A DNA stretch of 52,299 nucleotides from Roseateles sp. (GCA_019234295.1 JAFALK010000032.1:1-52299); one strand, 5' to 3'. Shown: positions 37,371 through 45,685, counted from the first letter of the stretch. Made by a program: numbers and translations. The notes: generated from the letters alone by a model not told the origin.

Positions 37371-38180
37371 CTATGGCGCGTTGTTCAGCCAGCCAGCGAT
37401 GCTGTCCAGTACCTTGGTCTCGATACCCAGGAACCCGTGCGGCGACTGACCTTGGCAGTTAGACATTCGGTCACCGCCTCCCATCGAACTGGAGACCGAG
37501 ATGAAGGCGAAGCCGTTTTCCTCGGCGACCTGCTTCGCAGCGCCGGCCGGCGAGACAAGGCAGCGATCGTTTTCGTTGGACAGCACAAGCACGCGTGCCT
37601 TGTTGCCTTTCCAGCTGAGGCCGGACATGCCGGCTTGTCCCCGGTTCGCAAGCGTGACCGGGGATGTCAGCACGAAGGCGTCGACCAGTTCGGGATGTCG
37701 TTTGAGGACGTTTCCTACTGTGATCGATCCGCGGCTCGTGCCGATCAGGGCGACCTTGGCGCCGGGATAGCGCTTGCGGAGTTCCGACACTGCCGCCTCT
37801 ACATCCTTGCTGGCGTCCGCGCTCAGACGAAAGACGTCTTGCATGCCGCCGGCGTTGTCTGACGGGGCGTCGAAGATCGCGTAAGCGTCGCCGTGGTCGG
37901 TCCAGTACGAGGCGGTGCGCACGACGAAGTTGTCCTGCATCCGCGTTGGCCCACTGCCTGAGGCCGAGACGTTGCCGTCGCCTCCCGCGAAAAGGACCAC
38001 CACCCAGTATGGTGAAGCGGACGCCGATACGAGAAAGATGCGCTGCGTGACGCCGCCGCGAGTCGGAAGCTCCAGCAGTTCGGCCGCCGACGCGGCCAAG
38101 CCGCAGGCCAGCACCGACATCGTCGCGACCAGGCGCTTGAACCATCTTGCTGTTTGTCGCGCCTTCGCGCCGTCTCGCAT
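37371..38180 (-). CDS. Exported alpha/beta hydrolase-fold protein
   Basis: 269 residues with an N-terminal signal-like region (RWFKRLVATMSVLACGLAASA) and an alpha/beta hydrolase core. The nucleophile elbow is GTSRGS, with LLELPTRGGVTQRIFLV, VVLFAGGDGNVSASGSG and DAFVLTSPVTLANRG around it; a late Asp (SNENDRCL) and His (SPHGFLG) complete a plausible triad. The ATG at 38180 follows GAGGCGAA; 38213 is an alternative. Substrate unknown. Similar hydrolases with this FAGG motif occur widely in Burkholderiales. Confidence 0.8.
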   Translation of the reverse strand: MRDGAKARQTARWFKRLVATMSVLACGLAASAAELLELPTRGGVTQRIFLVSASASPYWVVVLFAGGDGNVSASGSGPTRMQDNFVVRTASYWTDHGDAYAIFDAPSDNAGGMQDVFRLSADASKDVEAAVSELRKRYPGAKVALIGTSRGSITVGNVLKRHPELVDAFVLTSPVTLANRGQAGMSGLSWKGNKARVLVLSNENDRCLVSPAGAAKQVAEENGFAFISVSSSMGGGDRMSNCQGQSPHGFLGIETKVLDSIAGWLNNAP

Positions 38181-38351
38181 TTCGCCTCGGTCAGGTTGGC
38201 TTGCTTGACTCATCAATCTACCCCAAAGCAGTGGATCGCGAGTGACCGGTTGTGCCGACAGCCGGTGCTCGCCGAGCGATATCTGAAAGTCAGCTGCGCG
38301 GCGACAAGCCGTCATCCGTACTGCGACTGCGTTCAGCGGTGCGGGGGCAAC

Positions 38352-38441
38352 GCGCCTGGTGAGCAGGTCGCGCACGAGGCGGTCGGCCTCGATGAGCACG
38401 CCCTTGGGGTCGTCGACGAACGAGCCCTGCAGCTGCGGCAG
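38352..38441 (-). pseudogene. Fragment of a conserved hypothetical gene
   Basis: About 30 codons reading LPQLQGSFVDDPKGVLIEAD then RLVRDLLTRR. The FVDDP...EAD.LV motif recalls the start of a widespread uncharacterised family, but nothing else of it remains. It sits in the divergent gap between the hydrolase and marR-type genes. Confidence 0.35.
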
Positions 38442-38527
38442 ACTGCCCGGCGCCGTCCCGTCCGCGGGTAGCCCCGATATTGAAAGAAAAACTTGCAAGT
38501 TTGCCTGTCAATAAATAGACTGGCGAC

Positions 38528-38968
38528 ATGTCCTCCCGACGCCATGCCGCCTCCGCCGAAGCCCGTGCCGCCGAGCTGATGCAGGTGATGGGCGTGCTGC
38601 TGCGCCGGGTGCGCGGCGAGGCCCGCCAGGAAGGGCTCAGCTGGTCGCAGGCTGCGGCCATGGGGCGCCTGCAGCGCAACGGGCCGATGACCACCGCCGA
38701 GCTCGCGCGCGCCGAGATGGTCAAGCCACAGTCCATGGGCACGCTGCTGGCGGAGCTGGAGCAGGACGGTCTGGTCCGGCGACAGCCGCATCCCACCGAC
38801 GGCCGCCAGATCCTGTTCTCGCTCACCGAGTCCGGCGTGGCGGCGCGGCGCCAGCGGCATGCCGCCAAGCTGGCCTGGCTGGCCGAGGCTATCGGCCGCT
38901 TCGAAGCCGGCGAGCAACGCACGCTCGACGACGCCATTGCGCTCGTCCGGCGCCTCGCGGAAGACTGA
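38528..38968 (+). CDS. MarR family transcriptional regulator
   Basis: 146-residue winged-helix regulator. The recognition region is MTTAELARAEMVKPQSMGTL near residues 56-75, followed by the wing VRRQPHPTDGRQILFSLTESG, a MarR signature. N- and C-terminal helices form the dimer interface. It is followed after 5 bp by a broken isochorismatase-type gene and then a small membrane protein gene, which it may once have controlled. Confidence 0.9.
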   Translation: MSSRRHAASAEARAAELMQVMGVLLRRVRGEARQEGLSWSQAAAMGRLQRNGPMTTAELARAEMVKPQSMGTLLAELEQDGLVRRQPHPTDGRQILFSLTESGVAARRQRHAAKLAWLAEAIGRFEAGEQRTLDDAIALVRRLAED

Positions 38969-38973
38969 AGCCC

Positions 38974-39117
38974 ATGCCCGTCACCAAGCTGGACACGACC
39001 TCCGCCCTAGTCGTCATCGACCTGCAGTATGGCCTGCTCGGCTACCCCCGCATCGCCGAGACCGGCTCCACCGCCGAGGTGCTCGCGCTGCTATCGACCC
39101 GAGGATCCCTTTCATGA
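38974..39117 (+). pseudogene. Truncated isochorismatase-family cysteine hydrolase
   Basis: 47 codons: MPVTKLDTTSALVVIDLQYG is the classic N-terminus of isochorismatase/nicotinamidase-like hydrolases with the catalytic Asp in VVIDLQ. After about residue 40 the frame runs into the next gene's upstream sequence and stops (LSTRGSLS). More than three quarters of a normal 180-200-residue protein, including the catalytic Cys, is missing. Probably a deletion scar. Confidence 0.8.
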
Positions 39118-39437
39118 ACATCGGTCACTACGTCGCCTGGTTCTTCGGCGGCGCCTTCCTGCTCAACGCGGTGCCGCACATCGTGGCGGGCGCCATGGGC
39201 GAGGCGTTCCAGAGCCCGTTCGCCACGCCGCCGGGCGAGGGACGATCGTCGTCCATGGTCAACGTGCTGTGGGGATTCTTCAACGCGGCAGTGGCCTGGG
39301 TGCTGCTGGTGCGCGTGGGCAGCTTCGACCTGCGCGCGCCCGACCACGCGCTGGCCGCTGGCCTGGGCGCCTTCCTGCTGGCCGTGGTGATGGCGCCCCG
39401 GTTCGGCCGCTTCAACGGGGGCAACAAGCCAGAATGA
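39114..39437 (+). CDS. Small integral membrane protein
   Basis: 107 residues with about three hydrophobic segments: YVAWFFGGAFLLNAVPHIVAG (6-26), VLWGFFNAAVAWVLLV (around 51-66) and LAAGLGAFLLAVVMA (around 80-94). It ends in a basic tail. I do not recognise a named family. Its ATG overlaps the stop of the truncated isochorismatase gene. Confidence 0.75.
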   Translation: MNIGHYVAWFFGGAFLLNAVPHIVAGAMGEAFQSPFATPPGEGRSSSMVNVLWGFFNAAVAWVLLVRVGSFDLRAPDHALAAGLGAFLLAVVMAPRFGRFNGGNKPE

Positions 39438-39520
39438 GCGATGGCACGTTCCGCTCGCTGCGCAACTCGAGCTACCGTAGCGGGTCCGCTTGAGCGAGTT
39501 GATAGGCCGCACCCGGCGGA

Positions 39521-40000
39521 TCAGGCGTACGGCGTGCCGTCCTTATGCTCGAAAACCCACCCGCTGGCTGCCAGCTTAGCAACCAGGTCGTCGTCTGGGT
39601 ATGCCACCGAGTCTCCGGGCGTCCGGTCACCGACTTCCAAGTACACCGCTGGTTCGCTTCCTTCATTGACCAAGTGATGAGCGTTGCCTTTGCCCGCCTT
39701 GAAGCCAGCGCACATCCCGGTGGACAACTGAGTCGCTCCCTCGTCGGTGTGAAGTGTCAACGTGCCGGAAACGATGTACACGAACTCATCCTGCTTCGAG
39801 TGAGCATGACGCAAAGCGGACAACGCTCCTGCGGGAACGGTGGTGAGGTTGACGCCGAAGTTCGACAAACCGAACAAATCTCCCAACGGTCGCTTCACCC
39901 TACCGGTCATCATTGACTTAAATGGCTCGGGGTAGTTGGAGGGCTTTGCGCGTGGCGCTGCCTCGAGTGCAAGTACGGCGATGGGCATCTTGGTATTCAT
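39521..40000 (-). CDS. Cupin-domain protein
   Basis: 159 residues. The cupin motifs are SALRHAHSKQDEFVYIVSGT (metal-binding His, His and Glu) and GMCAGFKAGKGNAHHLVNEG (Gly and the third His). The extended N-terminus with FGVNLTTVPAGA and the C-terminal YLEVGDRTPGDSVAYPDDDL match cupin proteins often annotated as of unknown function. The ATG at 40000 (MNTKMPIAVL) is preferred to an upstream start that reads through unrelated sequence. Single gene. Confidence 0.88.
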   Translation of the reverse strand: MNTKMPIAVLALEAAPRAKPSNYPEPFKSMMTGRVKRPLGDLFGLSNFGVNLTTVPAGALSALRHAHSKQDEFVYIVSGTLTLHTDEGATQLSTGMCAGFKAGKGNAHHLVNEGSEPAVYLEVGDRTPGDSVAYPDDDLVAKLAASGWVFEHKDGTPYA

Positions 40001-40025
40001 TGCGCGGTGAAAGTCTGGTGATGGT

Positions 40026-40235
40026 TTACGGGCGGGCGCGATCCCGGTATATGTTCTTGCAGTGATCGACCCGAACGAAGGTCTCCTCTTTGCCGCCGTC
40101 GAACACGATCCAACCACCACAAGCATCCGAGAGGCGCTGTGGTCGCTCGATGTGATTGACGGTGAGGTTGAGTTGGCCGAAACGAAATGGTCCCTCAATG
40201 GCTCCGCGCCAGATATCGAATTCGAGGCCGTCCAT
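40026..40235 (-). CDS. Small hypothetical protein, possibly truncated
   Basis: 69 residues, MDGLEFDIWRGAIEGPFRFG onwards, with protein-like composition (FGQLNLTVNHIERP, GGWIVFDGGKEETF). The coding-like reading extends upstream of the Met (LSEAGYHAGW) to an in-frame TAG at 40266-40268, so the original start may be lost. A plus-strand frame covers the same bases but looks less protein-like. No family recognised. Confidence 0.45.
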   Translation of the reverse strand: MDGLEFDIWRGAIEGPFRFGQLNLTVNHIERPQRLSDACGGWIVFDGGKEETFVRVDHCKNIYRDRARP

Positions 40236-40403
40236 CCAGCCTGCATGGTAGCCAGCTTCGGATAGCTAACTCATCGACTCCGCGAGAGCATGCTGGAAGT
40301 CATTGCGGTCTGAGAGCATGAGGTTGTTCTGTTCTGGAGGTAACTATCGGCGCTCGCGAAACCTGACATTCGTGGCCGTCAGCTGGTGGCCGACACCAAC
40401 AAC

Positions 40404-40658
40404 CTACGCCGAAGGCACAAAGAAGCCCCAGACGCCGCTTGAAAATTCCCCGGCAGCAAACCGGACCGACCGTGTCGTATCGCGGTCGTAGACCTGCATC
40501 CGATGGTGCTGGGATGGGTGGCTCGGATGCATGACGGTCATTGGGGCATCAGCGGCTGCTACCCAATCGCATCCCCAAGGGTTTTGCCCTTGAATGGAGA
40601 CGCGCTCACCTTCCGCCACGATGGCCACGAGCCTCCAGCCAGCCGTGATGTCCGACAT
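40404..40658 (-). CDS. Conserved hypothetical protein
   Basis: 84 residues from MSDITAGWRLVAIVAEGERV. Features are a Trp/Pro-rich centre (NPWGCDW, HPSHPSQHHRMQVYD) and an end reading RFAAGEFSSGVWGFFVPSA. This pattern resembles a small family of hypothetical proteins seen in many proteobacteria; no function is known. An upstream Arg-rich extension to 40769 is probably not translated. Confidence 0.6.
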   Translation of the reverse strand: MSDITAGWRLVAIVAEGERVSIQGQNPWGCDWVAAADAPMTVMHPSHPSQHHRMQVYDRDTTRSVRFAAGEFSSGVWGFFVPSA

Positions 40659-40768
40659 AGCTTGCCGCCAAAGAAGCAATTCCGAAAAGCAGTCTATCGC
40701 CGCCGACAGCTTCTTGCCGAGGCGGCTCGCACGCTCATGCCATCGCCGTCTCCGAGGCCTACGCCGCA

Positions 40769-41623
40769 TCAGCGATAGCGCTCGAGGATGCGGTCGACAG
40801 CGCCCTCGCGCACCATGGCACTCACGGCCTCGTCCAGCTTGTCGAGCGGCAGCTTATGCGCGAAGGTGAAGGCGCAATAAGTTCGGTAGTGAGCGGTCTC
40901 CATGGCGACCTTCAGGCCGTCCTGCGGATGCTCGCGGTTGTAATACTGGAGTGTGATCAGTTCGGTCAGTGCGTACCGCATGCGGTGGGCGACGAGCTTG
41001 CGCAAATTAGCCAGCATGCTGGGTGCATCATCGCGCACGAACAGTTTTCCCAAGGCCTGCTCGAACTGAGGGTAACGATAGGCATGAACAGTGCCCAGCG
41101 GCATGCCGGCCAGCTCGCCCAGGCTGCCAATAGACGGGGCCTCCGGCAGGCCCGCAATGACGCCGATGTGGTCCAGCACCGGCGGGCTCCAGTGGAAGCT
41201 CCCGTCGATCCAGCCCTTTCCAAGGTAGCACACCCCGTCCGCCTCGCCCGCGGCCAGCACCTGGCCCACGCGGCGCGGCGGCACCGGCAGGTACTCGACG
41301 CTGCGGCCCAGCCGTCGCGCAACCTCGTCGCTGAGGTCCTTGACGATCCCGCTGCGCAACTGCCCGTGCTCAAAGCTGATGAAGGGCATGGTGTGGTTCA
41401 GCGGCGCAATAAAACGCAGGGGGGGCTGAGTCTCCACCGTGTTGTCCGAGGGACGCGGGGCTCCCACTGCGGGTGTGGCGGATGTGGCGGATGTGGCGGA
41501 TGTGGCGGACGCGGCCGGCGCCGCTTTGCTGGTGGGACTGGCCACCGAAGCTGTCGCTGCTGCGCAGCAGATCAACGCCGATGCCAGGCGCTTCCGATGG
41601 GGGCTGTGGAGGTAATCGACCAT
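40769..41623 (-). CDS. Periplasmic substrate-binding protein (SBP_bac_3-like)
   Basis: 284 residues. Signal peptide RKRLASALICCAAATASVA, then an Ala/Ser/Thr linker with Ala-Thr-Ser repeats. The binding-protein domain shows HTMPFISFEHGQLRSGIVKD, LAAGEADGVCYLGKG, GELAGMPLGTVHAYRYP and a C-terminal AMVREGAVDRILERYR, the pattern of family 3 amino-acid-type binding proteins and of transporter-like sensors. No permease or ATPase gene is nearby. The ATG at 41623 is chosen as closest to the signal peptide; 41647 is possible. Confidence 0.82.
   Translation of the reverse strand: MVDYLHSPHRKRLASALICCAAATASVASPTSKAAPAASATSATSATSATPAVGAPRPSDNTVETQPPLRFIAPLNHTMPFISFEHGQLRSGIVKDLSDEVARRLGRSVEYLPVPPRRVGQVLAAGEADGVCYLGKGWIDGSFHWSPPVLDHIGVIAGLPEAPSIGSLGELAGMPLGTVHAYRYPQFEQALGKLFVRDDAPSMLANLRKLVAHRMRYALTELITLQYYNREHPQDGLKVAMETAHYRTYCAFTFAHKLPLDKLDEAVSAMVREGAVDRILERYR
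41475..41510. repeat. 9-bp tandem repeat in the binding-protein linker
   Basis: Four GTGGCGGA(T/C) units, encoding Ala-Thr-Ser repeats of the linker after the signal peptide on the minus strand. A 9-bp unit keeps the frame. Confidence 0.9.
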
Positions 41624-41830
41624 GTGCTTCCTGCACACTACCAACAATGCGTGGCCTGCGCCAATGCCTTTCCACTTTCTGGGACGGTGGACACCTCCGC
41701 CGGAAGCCTGGTAGCAACCGCGGGTGACAAGTCTTCAATGCTGGCGAAGGGCGCGACCCAAGGCGTCAGCGCCAACACCACGGCCCTGACGACGCTCTTG
41801 AACCCATGGCGCTTCTTCGGTTCAGTTTAT

Positions 41831-42088
41831 TCAGCTGTACAGGCTCCACCAAAGCAGCCCCTCGCCGACGGCGGCCGATGGCCTGACAGCGAATTTGCAA
41901 ATCTCACCAACAGCTGTCGTCGCCAATCTTCCCAGGATTGGCTGTCGCTGATGCTGCTCCACCCGTTGACCAAGAAGCTCCTGGACGCGCGAGATATACG
42001 TCTCCTGCGCTTCCGGCGCATCCCAGGGTCGAACGCGACGGCGGTGGCCTGCGCGTGCGTGCCGACGAACTGAATGGCGCTGCAAGCT
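41831..42088 (-). pseudogene. Frameshifted remnant of an unrecognised gene
   Basis: Directly after the stop of the next binding-protein gene, one frame reads AIQFVGTHAQATAVAFDPG and a second, one base off, continues DAPEAQETYISRVQELLGQ and on to a terminal GEGLLWWSLYS. The two parts look like one protein broken by a one-base shift near 42030. No family is recognised. The stretch 41648-41830 shows no further gene. Confidence 0.35.
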
Positions 42089-42931
42089 TCACGGAGAACA
42101 GGTTTGCGGCTCGACGGTGTTGCGCATTTGCAAGATACGACGCTGATCAAGGCCCGCCAAATGCAGCGCCGCAGCGTTGTAGCGCTCAAATAGCTTGTCG
42201 AAAGAACCATCAGCCCTGGCACGAAGCAGCCCGCTCTCGATCTGCTTCGCCAGAGGTTCGTTGTCCTGAGCGACGAAGAAGTAGGTGCACACAGGGTAGT
42301 GCAGTGCGAGGTGCGCTTCGATAGCGAGCTCGGGATGCTGGCGCGCTTCGTCGACGATTTCAACAATGCCGCGTGGGAAATAATCGAAGCGGCGGGCCAC
42401 TAGCATGGTCAGCAGATTTCTGTATTGCGGAGCGGTGATGACCGACAGGCCGTTGTCGCGCAACACCTGTGTATCTGACCATTCAGCCGCTTGGCCTGCG
42501 CGCAGTGTCTGCAACTGGGCTAGTGAGTCGATGCTGGCAAAGCGCTTCGCGTCATCGCGGTTGATCAACAATAGGCGCCACCCAAGGATGCCCTTGTCAA
42601 GCGGGACTCGCACGGCACGAAAATCCTGCTCGAGCTGGCTGGTCGTCGGCCCCCAAAACACGTCGACCCCTTCGTGCCGAGCGAGGCGAATTAAGACGCG
42701 AGTGGCGGTACTCGGATCATTCGAGGGGACCGCCACGAAGTGGCCGTCCGACTTGGCCAAGGCGAGCTTGAGCAGCTCGACATAGTAGTTGCTGCGACGT
42801 TCGTCAATTGGACCGGCCGATGGGTAAGCGACGGATACAGGGGAAGGCGTCGCGGCGTAGCTTCCGATGCCGCACAGGGCTGCCGCAAACACGAGGGCTC
42901 GCCATGCTGAGCCGACGGGACAGTCAAACAT
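42089..42931 (-). CDS. Periplasmic substrate-binding protein
   Basis: 280 residues with a signal peptide (SAWRALVFAAALCGIGSYAA). Mature part: VSVAYPSAGPIDERRSNYYV, ELLKLALAKSDGHFVAVPSN and YRNLLTMLVARRFDYFPRGI, typical of a solute-binding protein or a binding-protein-like sensor of the SBP_bac_3 superfamily; the end has GLLRARADGSFDKLFERYN. It lies near the other binding-protein gene on the same strand but the two are quite diverged. No transport partner is encoded nearby. Confidence 0.8.
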   Translation of the reverse strand: MFDCPVGSAWRALVFAAALCGIGSYAATPSPVSVAYPSAGPIDERRSNYYVELLKLALAKSDGHFVAVPSNDPSTATRVLIRLARHEGVDVFWGPTTSQLEQDFRAVRVPLDKGILGWRLLLINRDDAKRFASIDSLAQLQTLRAGQAAEWSDTQVLRDNGLSVITAPQYRNLLTMLVARRFDYFPRGIVEIVDEARQHPELAIEAHLALHYPVCTYFFVAQDNEPLAKQIESGLLRARADGSFDKLFERYNAAALHLAGLDQRRILQMRNTVEPQTCSP

Positions 42932-43118
42932 GCGCGTAGTCGTCGCCTTCGAGAGATTTTCTGAATTTTTGATGCGTCTGCCGGATCGTGCGCCGTGACA
43001 CCGAATCGCGCATGAGTCTAACCTTCACCGTGCATCTCCAGGTTGGTGGCTCTGGGTCGCTTTTTGGGTTACCCCAAGCGGCCCCTCACGAGCGACTGCA
43101 CCTGCCGACAGGCGTCAA

Positions 43119-43637
43119 TCATGACGCAGCCTCAGGTCGAACGAGCCTTTCGAAGACATAGTCAACGACGCCGTCCTCGACGACGTCCATCTTCTTTTCG
43201 AATTTGAGGCGTTCAACCACGGTGAGCGACGCAGCGTTGCGACTGTCGATCTGGGCCCGCGCCAGATCGACGCGGCCTGCAATCGCAAGATGCTTCAGGA
43301 GCCAGTCAAGCGCTTCTGTCGCGTAACCATGCCCCCAAGCGCCGGGAGTGAGGACATAGGCTACCCATGCAGCGCGATCGGTTTGCGAGACCGTCGCCTG
43401 CAGATACCCGATGGCAGAGCCGTCGTCGCGACGAAAGAGGCACCAGTTGAGCCACTCCTCGCCGGGGTCGGGAGATCCGGCTTCCAGCTTTCGGAACCTT
43501 TCGGCAAGACCGGCAGGCGTGATGTGACGCCTCGTGGGAATGAACGCGTATATCCGCTCATCGAGCAGGATGGGAAACATCGCCTCGACGTGGGCCACAC
43601 GCAAAGGCTCGATCCGCAATCGTTTAGAAATTTCCAT
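43119..43637 (-). CDS. GNAT family N-acetyltransferase
   Basis: 172 residues. RLRIEPLRVAHVEAMFPILL opens the domain, GEEWLNWCLFRRDDGSAIGY then forms beta-strands, YVLTPGAWGHGYATEALDWL carries the acetyl-CoA loop (Gly-x-Gly-x-Ala), and SRNAASLTVVERLKF is the family's C-terminal signature. It resembles RimJ/RimL-type and small-molecule acetyltransferases; substrate unknown. Single gene in the accessory region. Confidence 0.88.
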   Translation of the reverse strand: MEISKRLRIEPLRVAHVEAMFPILLDERIYAFIPTRRHITPAGLAERFRKLEAGSPDPGEEWLNWCLFRRDDGSAIGYLQATVSQTDRAAWVAYVLTPGAWGHGYATEALDWLLKHLAIAGRVDLARAQIDSRNAASLTVVERLKFEKKMDVVEDGVVDYVFERLVRPEAAS

Positions 43638-43931
43638 GATCTGGATTCGGAAGGCCGGCGGTGGCAAACGACTGTAGATGGACGCGATTGCACGCTCGTC
43701 GTCAGTGCGGAAGGAGCCGGCTGGCGAAGTGTCGATGGCCGTTTCTCAAGGTGGCGATCGGGCCTTGCCGACCCTGAGGCGACATCCACCGCGCCGGTTT
43801 GGGTGGCGAAAGGCTGTCGGTCGGCGTGCTGGGCGGTGCAGGGCAAAACACGACGCACTAGCGGCAAACGCTGCATGCACTGGTCGCTATGAAGGAGACG
43901 CTGGCAGCGACCAGCTCCCCGCGCGACGCTG
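43638..43931. other. Non-coding spacer with a diverged repeat
   Basis: No gene supported. Holds one copy of a repeat whose core CGGGCCTTGCCGACCC (43759-43774) recurs at 46533-46548. Confidence 0.55.
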
Positions 43932-43949
43932 TTTGCCAAAATTTGCCAA
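43932..43949 (+). promoter_or_regulatory. Direct repeat upstream of parDE
   Basis: TTTGCCAA occurs twice (43932-43939, 43942-43949) with 10-bp periodicity, 18 bp before the antitoxin start. Candidate antitoxin-binding half-sites. Confidence 0.4.
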
Positions 43950-43967
43950 GCCATCTAGACTCTCGAT

Positions 43968-44219
43968 ATGAGCACAATGAACATCTCCCTGCCAGAGAGC
44001 CTCAAGGCCTTTGTTGATTTGCAAGTTGATCAGCGAGGTTATGGCACCAGCAGCGAATACGTGCGTGAACTGATTCGTCGGGATCAGGATCGGCAACAGC
44101 TTCGAGGCCTTTTGCTTGCTGGGGCAGAATCTGAATTCAGCGCTCCCGTCAGCGCTGATTACTTTGAGTCCTTGCGCAAGCGTGTCCGCCAAGCTGCACA
44201 GGCAGATTCAAGGACGTGA
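43968..44219 (+). CDS. parD: ParD-type antitoxin
   Basis: 83 residues. The ribbon-helix-helix is STMNISLPESLKAFVDLQVD followed by QRGYGTSSEYVRELIRRDQD, the standard ParD sequence pattern; the C-terminal part (LLLAGAESEFSAPVSADYFE) wraps the toxin. It overlaps the toxin GTG by four bases. ParD usually represses the operon. Confidence 0.93.
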   Translation: MSTMNISLPESLKAFVDLQVDQRGYGTSSEYVRELIRRDQDRQQLRGLLLAGAESEFSAPVSADYFESLRKRVRQAAQADSRT

Positions 44220-44545
44220 AGTCCAAGCCAGTTGTCCCACGCGCGCTGGCTAGCTTGGATATCGATCAGGCCATTGCGTATTACCTGGCTGAAAGTGCCG
44301 AGCAAGCCGCGATTGGATTCATTGATGTTCTGGAAGAAGCCTTTGCCCATATCGGGCGAAATCCAGCTACCGGCTCGCCACGATACGCTCACGAACTCAA
44401 CATCGCAGGTTTGCGTTCTTGGCCACTCTCCCGCCATCCGTTCTTGATCTTTTATGTCGAGCGCGACGAACGCATCGACGTCTGGCGGGTGCTTCACATG
44501 CGACGTGACATCGCCGATTGGTTGCAGGTTCCAGAACTGGAGTGA
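44216..44545 (+). CDS. parE: ParE-type toxin
   Basis: 109 residues, GTG start in GTGA overlap with parD. The ParE pattern is ASLDIDQAIAYYLAESAEQA, FIDVLEEAFAHIGRNPATGS, LRSWPLSRHPFLIFYVERD and a final VWRVLHMRRDI. ParE toxins generally inhibit DNA gyrase. Intact length and no broken motif. Confidence 0.92.
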   Translation: MKSKPVVPRALASLDIDQAIAYYLAESAEQAAIGFIDVLEEAFAHIGRNPATGSPRYAHELNIAGLRSWPLSRHPFLIFYVERDERIDVWRVLHMRRDIADWLQVPELE

Positions 44546-44749
44546 CGCAAAAGTCGCCAGGAATTGGCGCCGTCGGACATTGCAAAAAACTGCGCCACGC
44601 TATGTGTGATTGGCTACCTGAGAGCCGCCGCTCGCGACCGACCGTTCCTGGCCGGGACCGCAAGTCCACGATCATCGCCGATAGCTGTTGGTCGAGCCCG
44701 TCTCGGCAGAACGCCGAAGCGGGCCTCGCTGCAGGACCTGCGCCTTCGC

Positions 44750-45073
44750 TCAGGTGGGCGCAGCCCCGATGTCGGTGAAGTTGTTGATCTTTACGGCTCC
44801 GTCCGGGAAACGAGCCACGACCTCAAGCTCACCACCCATCGCTTCGATGTGGCTGCGCAGCGTCGAGATGTACATGTCGGTGCGCTTCTCCATCTTGGCG
44901 ATCGATGGTTGCTGCACGTGCAGCACCTCGGCCAGAACCTTCTGGGAAAGCCCGCGGGCCTGCCGTAGCTCGGCCAGTGGCATCTCGACCAGCATCGTAC
45001 GGGCCTTGGCATCGGCGCGCGCCCGTGCCTCGGGCTTCATCGCAGCTCGGAGAGTTTGAAACTTCTTCGCCAT
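44750..45073 (-). CDS. higA: HigA-type antitoxin (XRE helix-turn-helix)
   Basis: 107 residues. The helix-turn-helix is MPLAELRQARGLSQKVLAEV followed by LHVQQPSIAKMEKRTDMYIS. The antitoxin is downstream of the toxin, the order of higBA systems. Its ATG shares one base with the toxin stop. It probably binds the operator upstream of the toxin gene. Confidence 0.9.
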   Translation of the reverse strand: MAKKFQTLRAAMKPEARARADAKARTMLVEMPLAELRQARGLSQKVLAEVLHVQQPSIAKMEKRTDMYISTLRSHIEAMGGELEVVARFPDGAVKINNFTDIGAAPT

Positions 45074-45432
45074 CACGCAGCTCCTTCTTTTCGCAATCCG
45101 TCCAGGTGCTCGTCGTACAGCCGGTCGGCGAAGGGGACGAAGGTCTCGTACCAGCGGTCGTCGCCAGTCTTGTCCCCGCCAATCAACAGAATCGCCGTTC
45201 GCCGCGGATCGAAGGCGTAGAGCGTCCGCAGCGGCTTGCCGTCGTGCTGAGTCCGCAGTTCGCGCATGTGGCCGTGCTTGGAGCCATTGATGCCACTGCT
45301 GTGCGGGAACCGTAAGTTCGGGCCACGCTCCTCCAGCAGCTTCACCGAAGCGGCCACGGAAACCTGCTCTTCCTCGGAGAGCCCGGTCCACCAAGCCCCG
45401 AACTCATCCGTGTACTCGACTTCCCAAGACAT
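45073..45432 (-). CDS. higB: HigB/Gp49-like RelE-superfamily toxin
   Basis: 119 residues: EVEYTDEFGAWWTGLSEEEQ, LLEERGPNLRFPHSSGINGS, HMRELRTQHDGKPLRTLYAF and AILLIGGDKTGDDRWYETFV match the phage-derived Gp49-like (DUF891) toxins, ribosome-dependent mRNA interferases. First gene of the pair. The ATG at 45432 is the start of the conserved MSWEVEYT; an upstream extension is unsupported. Confidence 0.9.
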   Translation of the reverse strand: MSWEVEYTDEFGAWWTGLSEEEQVSVAASVKLLEERGPNLRFPHSSGINGSKHGHMRELRTQHDGKPLRTLYAFDPRRTAILLIGGDKTGDDRWYETFVPFADRLYDEHLDGLRKEGAA

Positions 45433-45446
45433 GGTGACATCATGCC

Positions 45447-45473
45447 ACGGAAGGAATATTCCGTCAACGGAAT
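45447..45473. promoter_or_regulatory. higBA operator
   Basis: ATTCCGT-CA-ACGGAAT (45458-45473) preceded by another ACGGAA at 45447-45452, giving overlapping inverted half-sites 15 bp upstream of the toxin start. Confidence 0.65.
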
Positions 45474-45685
45474 GTCTGGACGACGACCGTCGACATGGTG
45501 GTGCCATACGCTGAGGGAGTATGGCCGTCCAGTCGCGGGCGCAATTCACCCAGCATTGCGGACAGCTCGAAGAAAGTGCAGGGCCGCAGTCCGCTCGACG
45601 CCGTGCCCGCCATTAGAAAACGACGAAACCGGTCGTTGGCGAACGGCCGCAGATGGCCGACTGCGGGTGCTTTGGCGCTGGTGGC

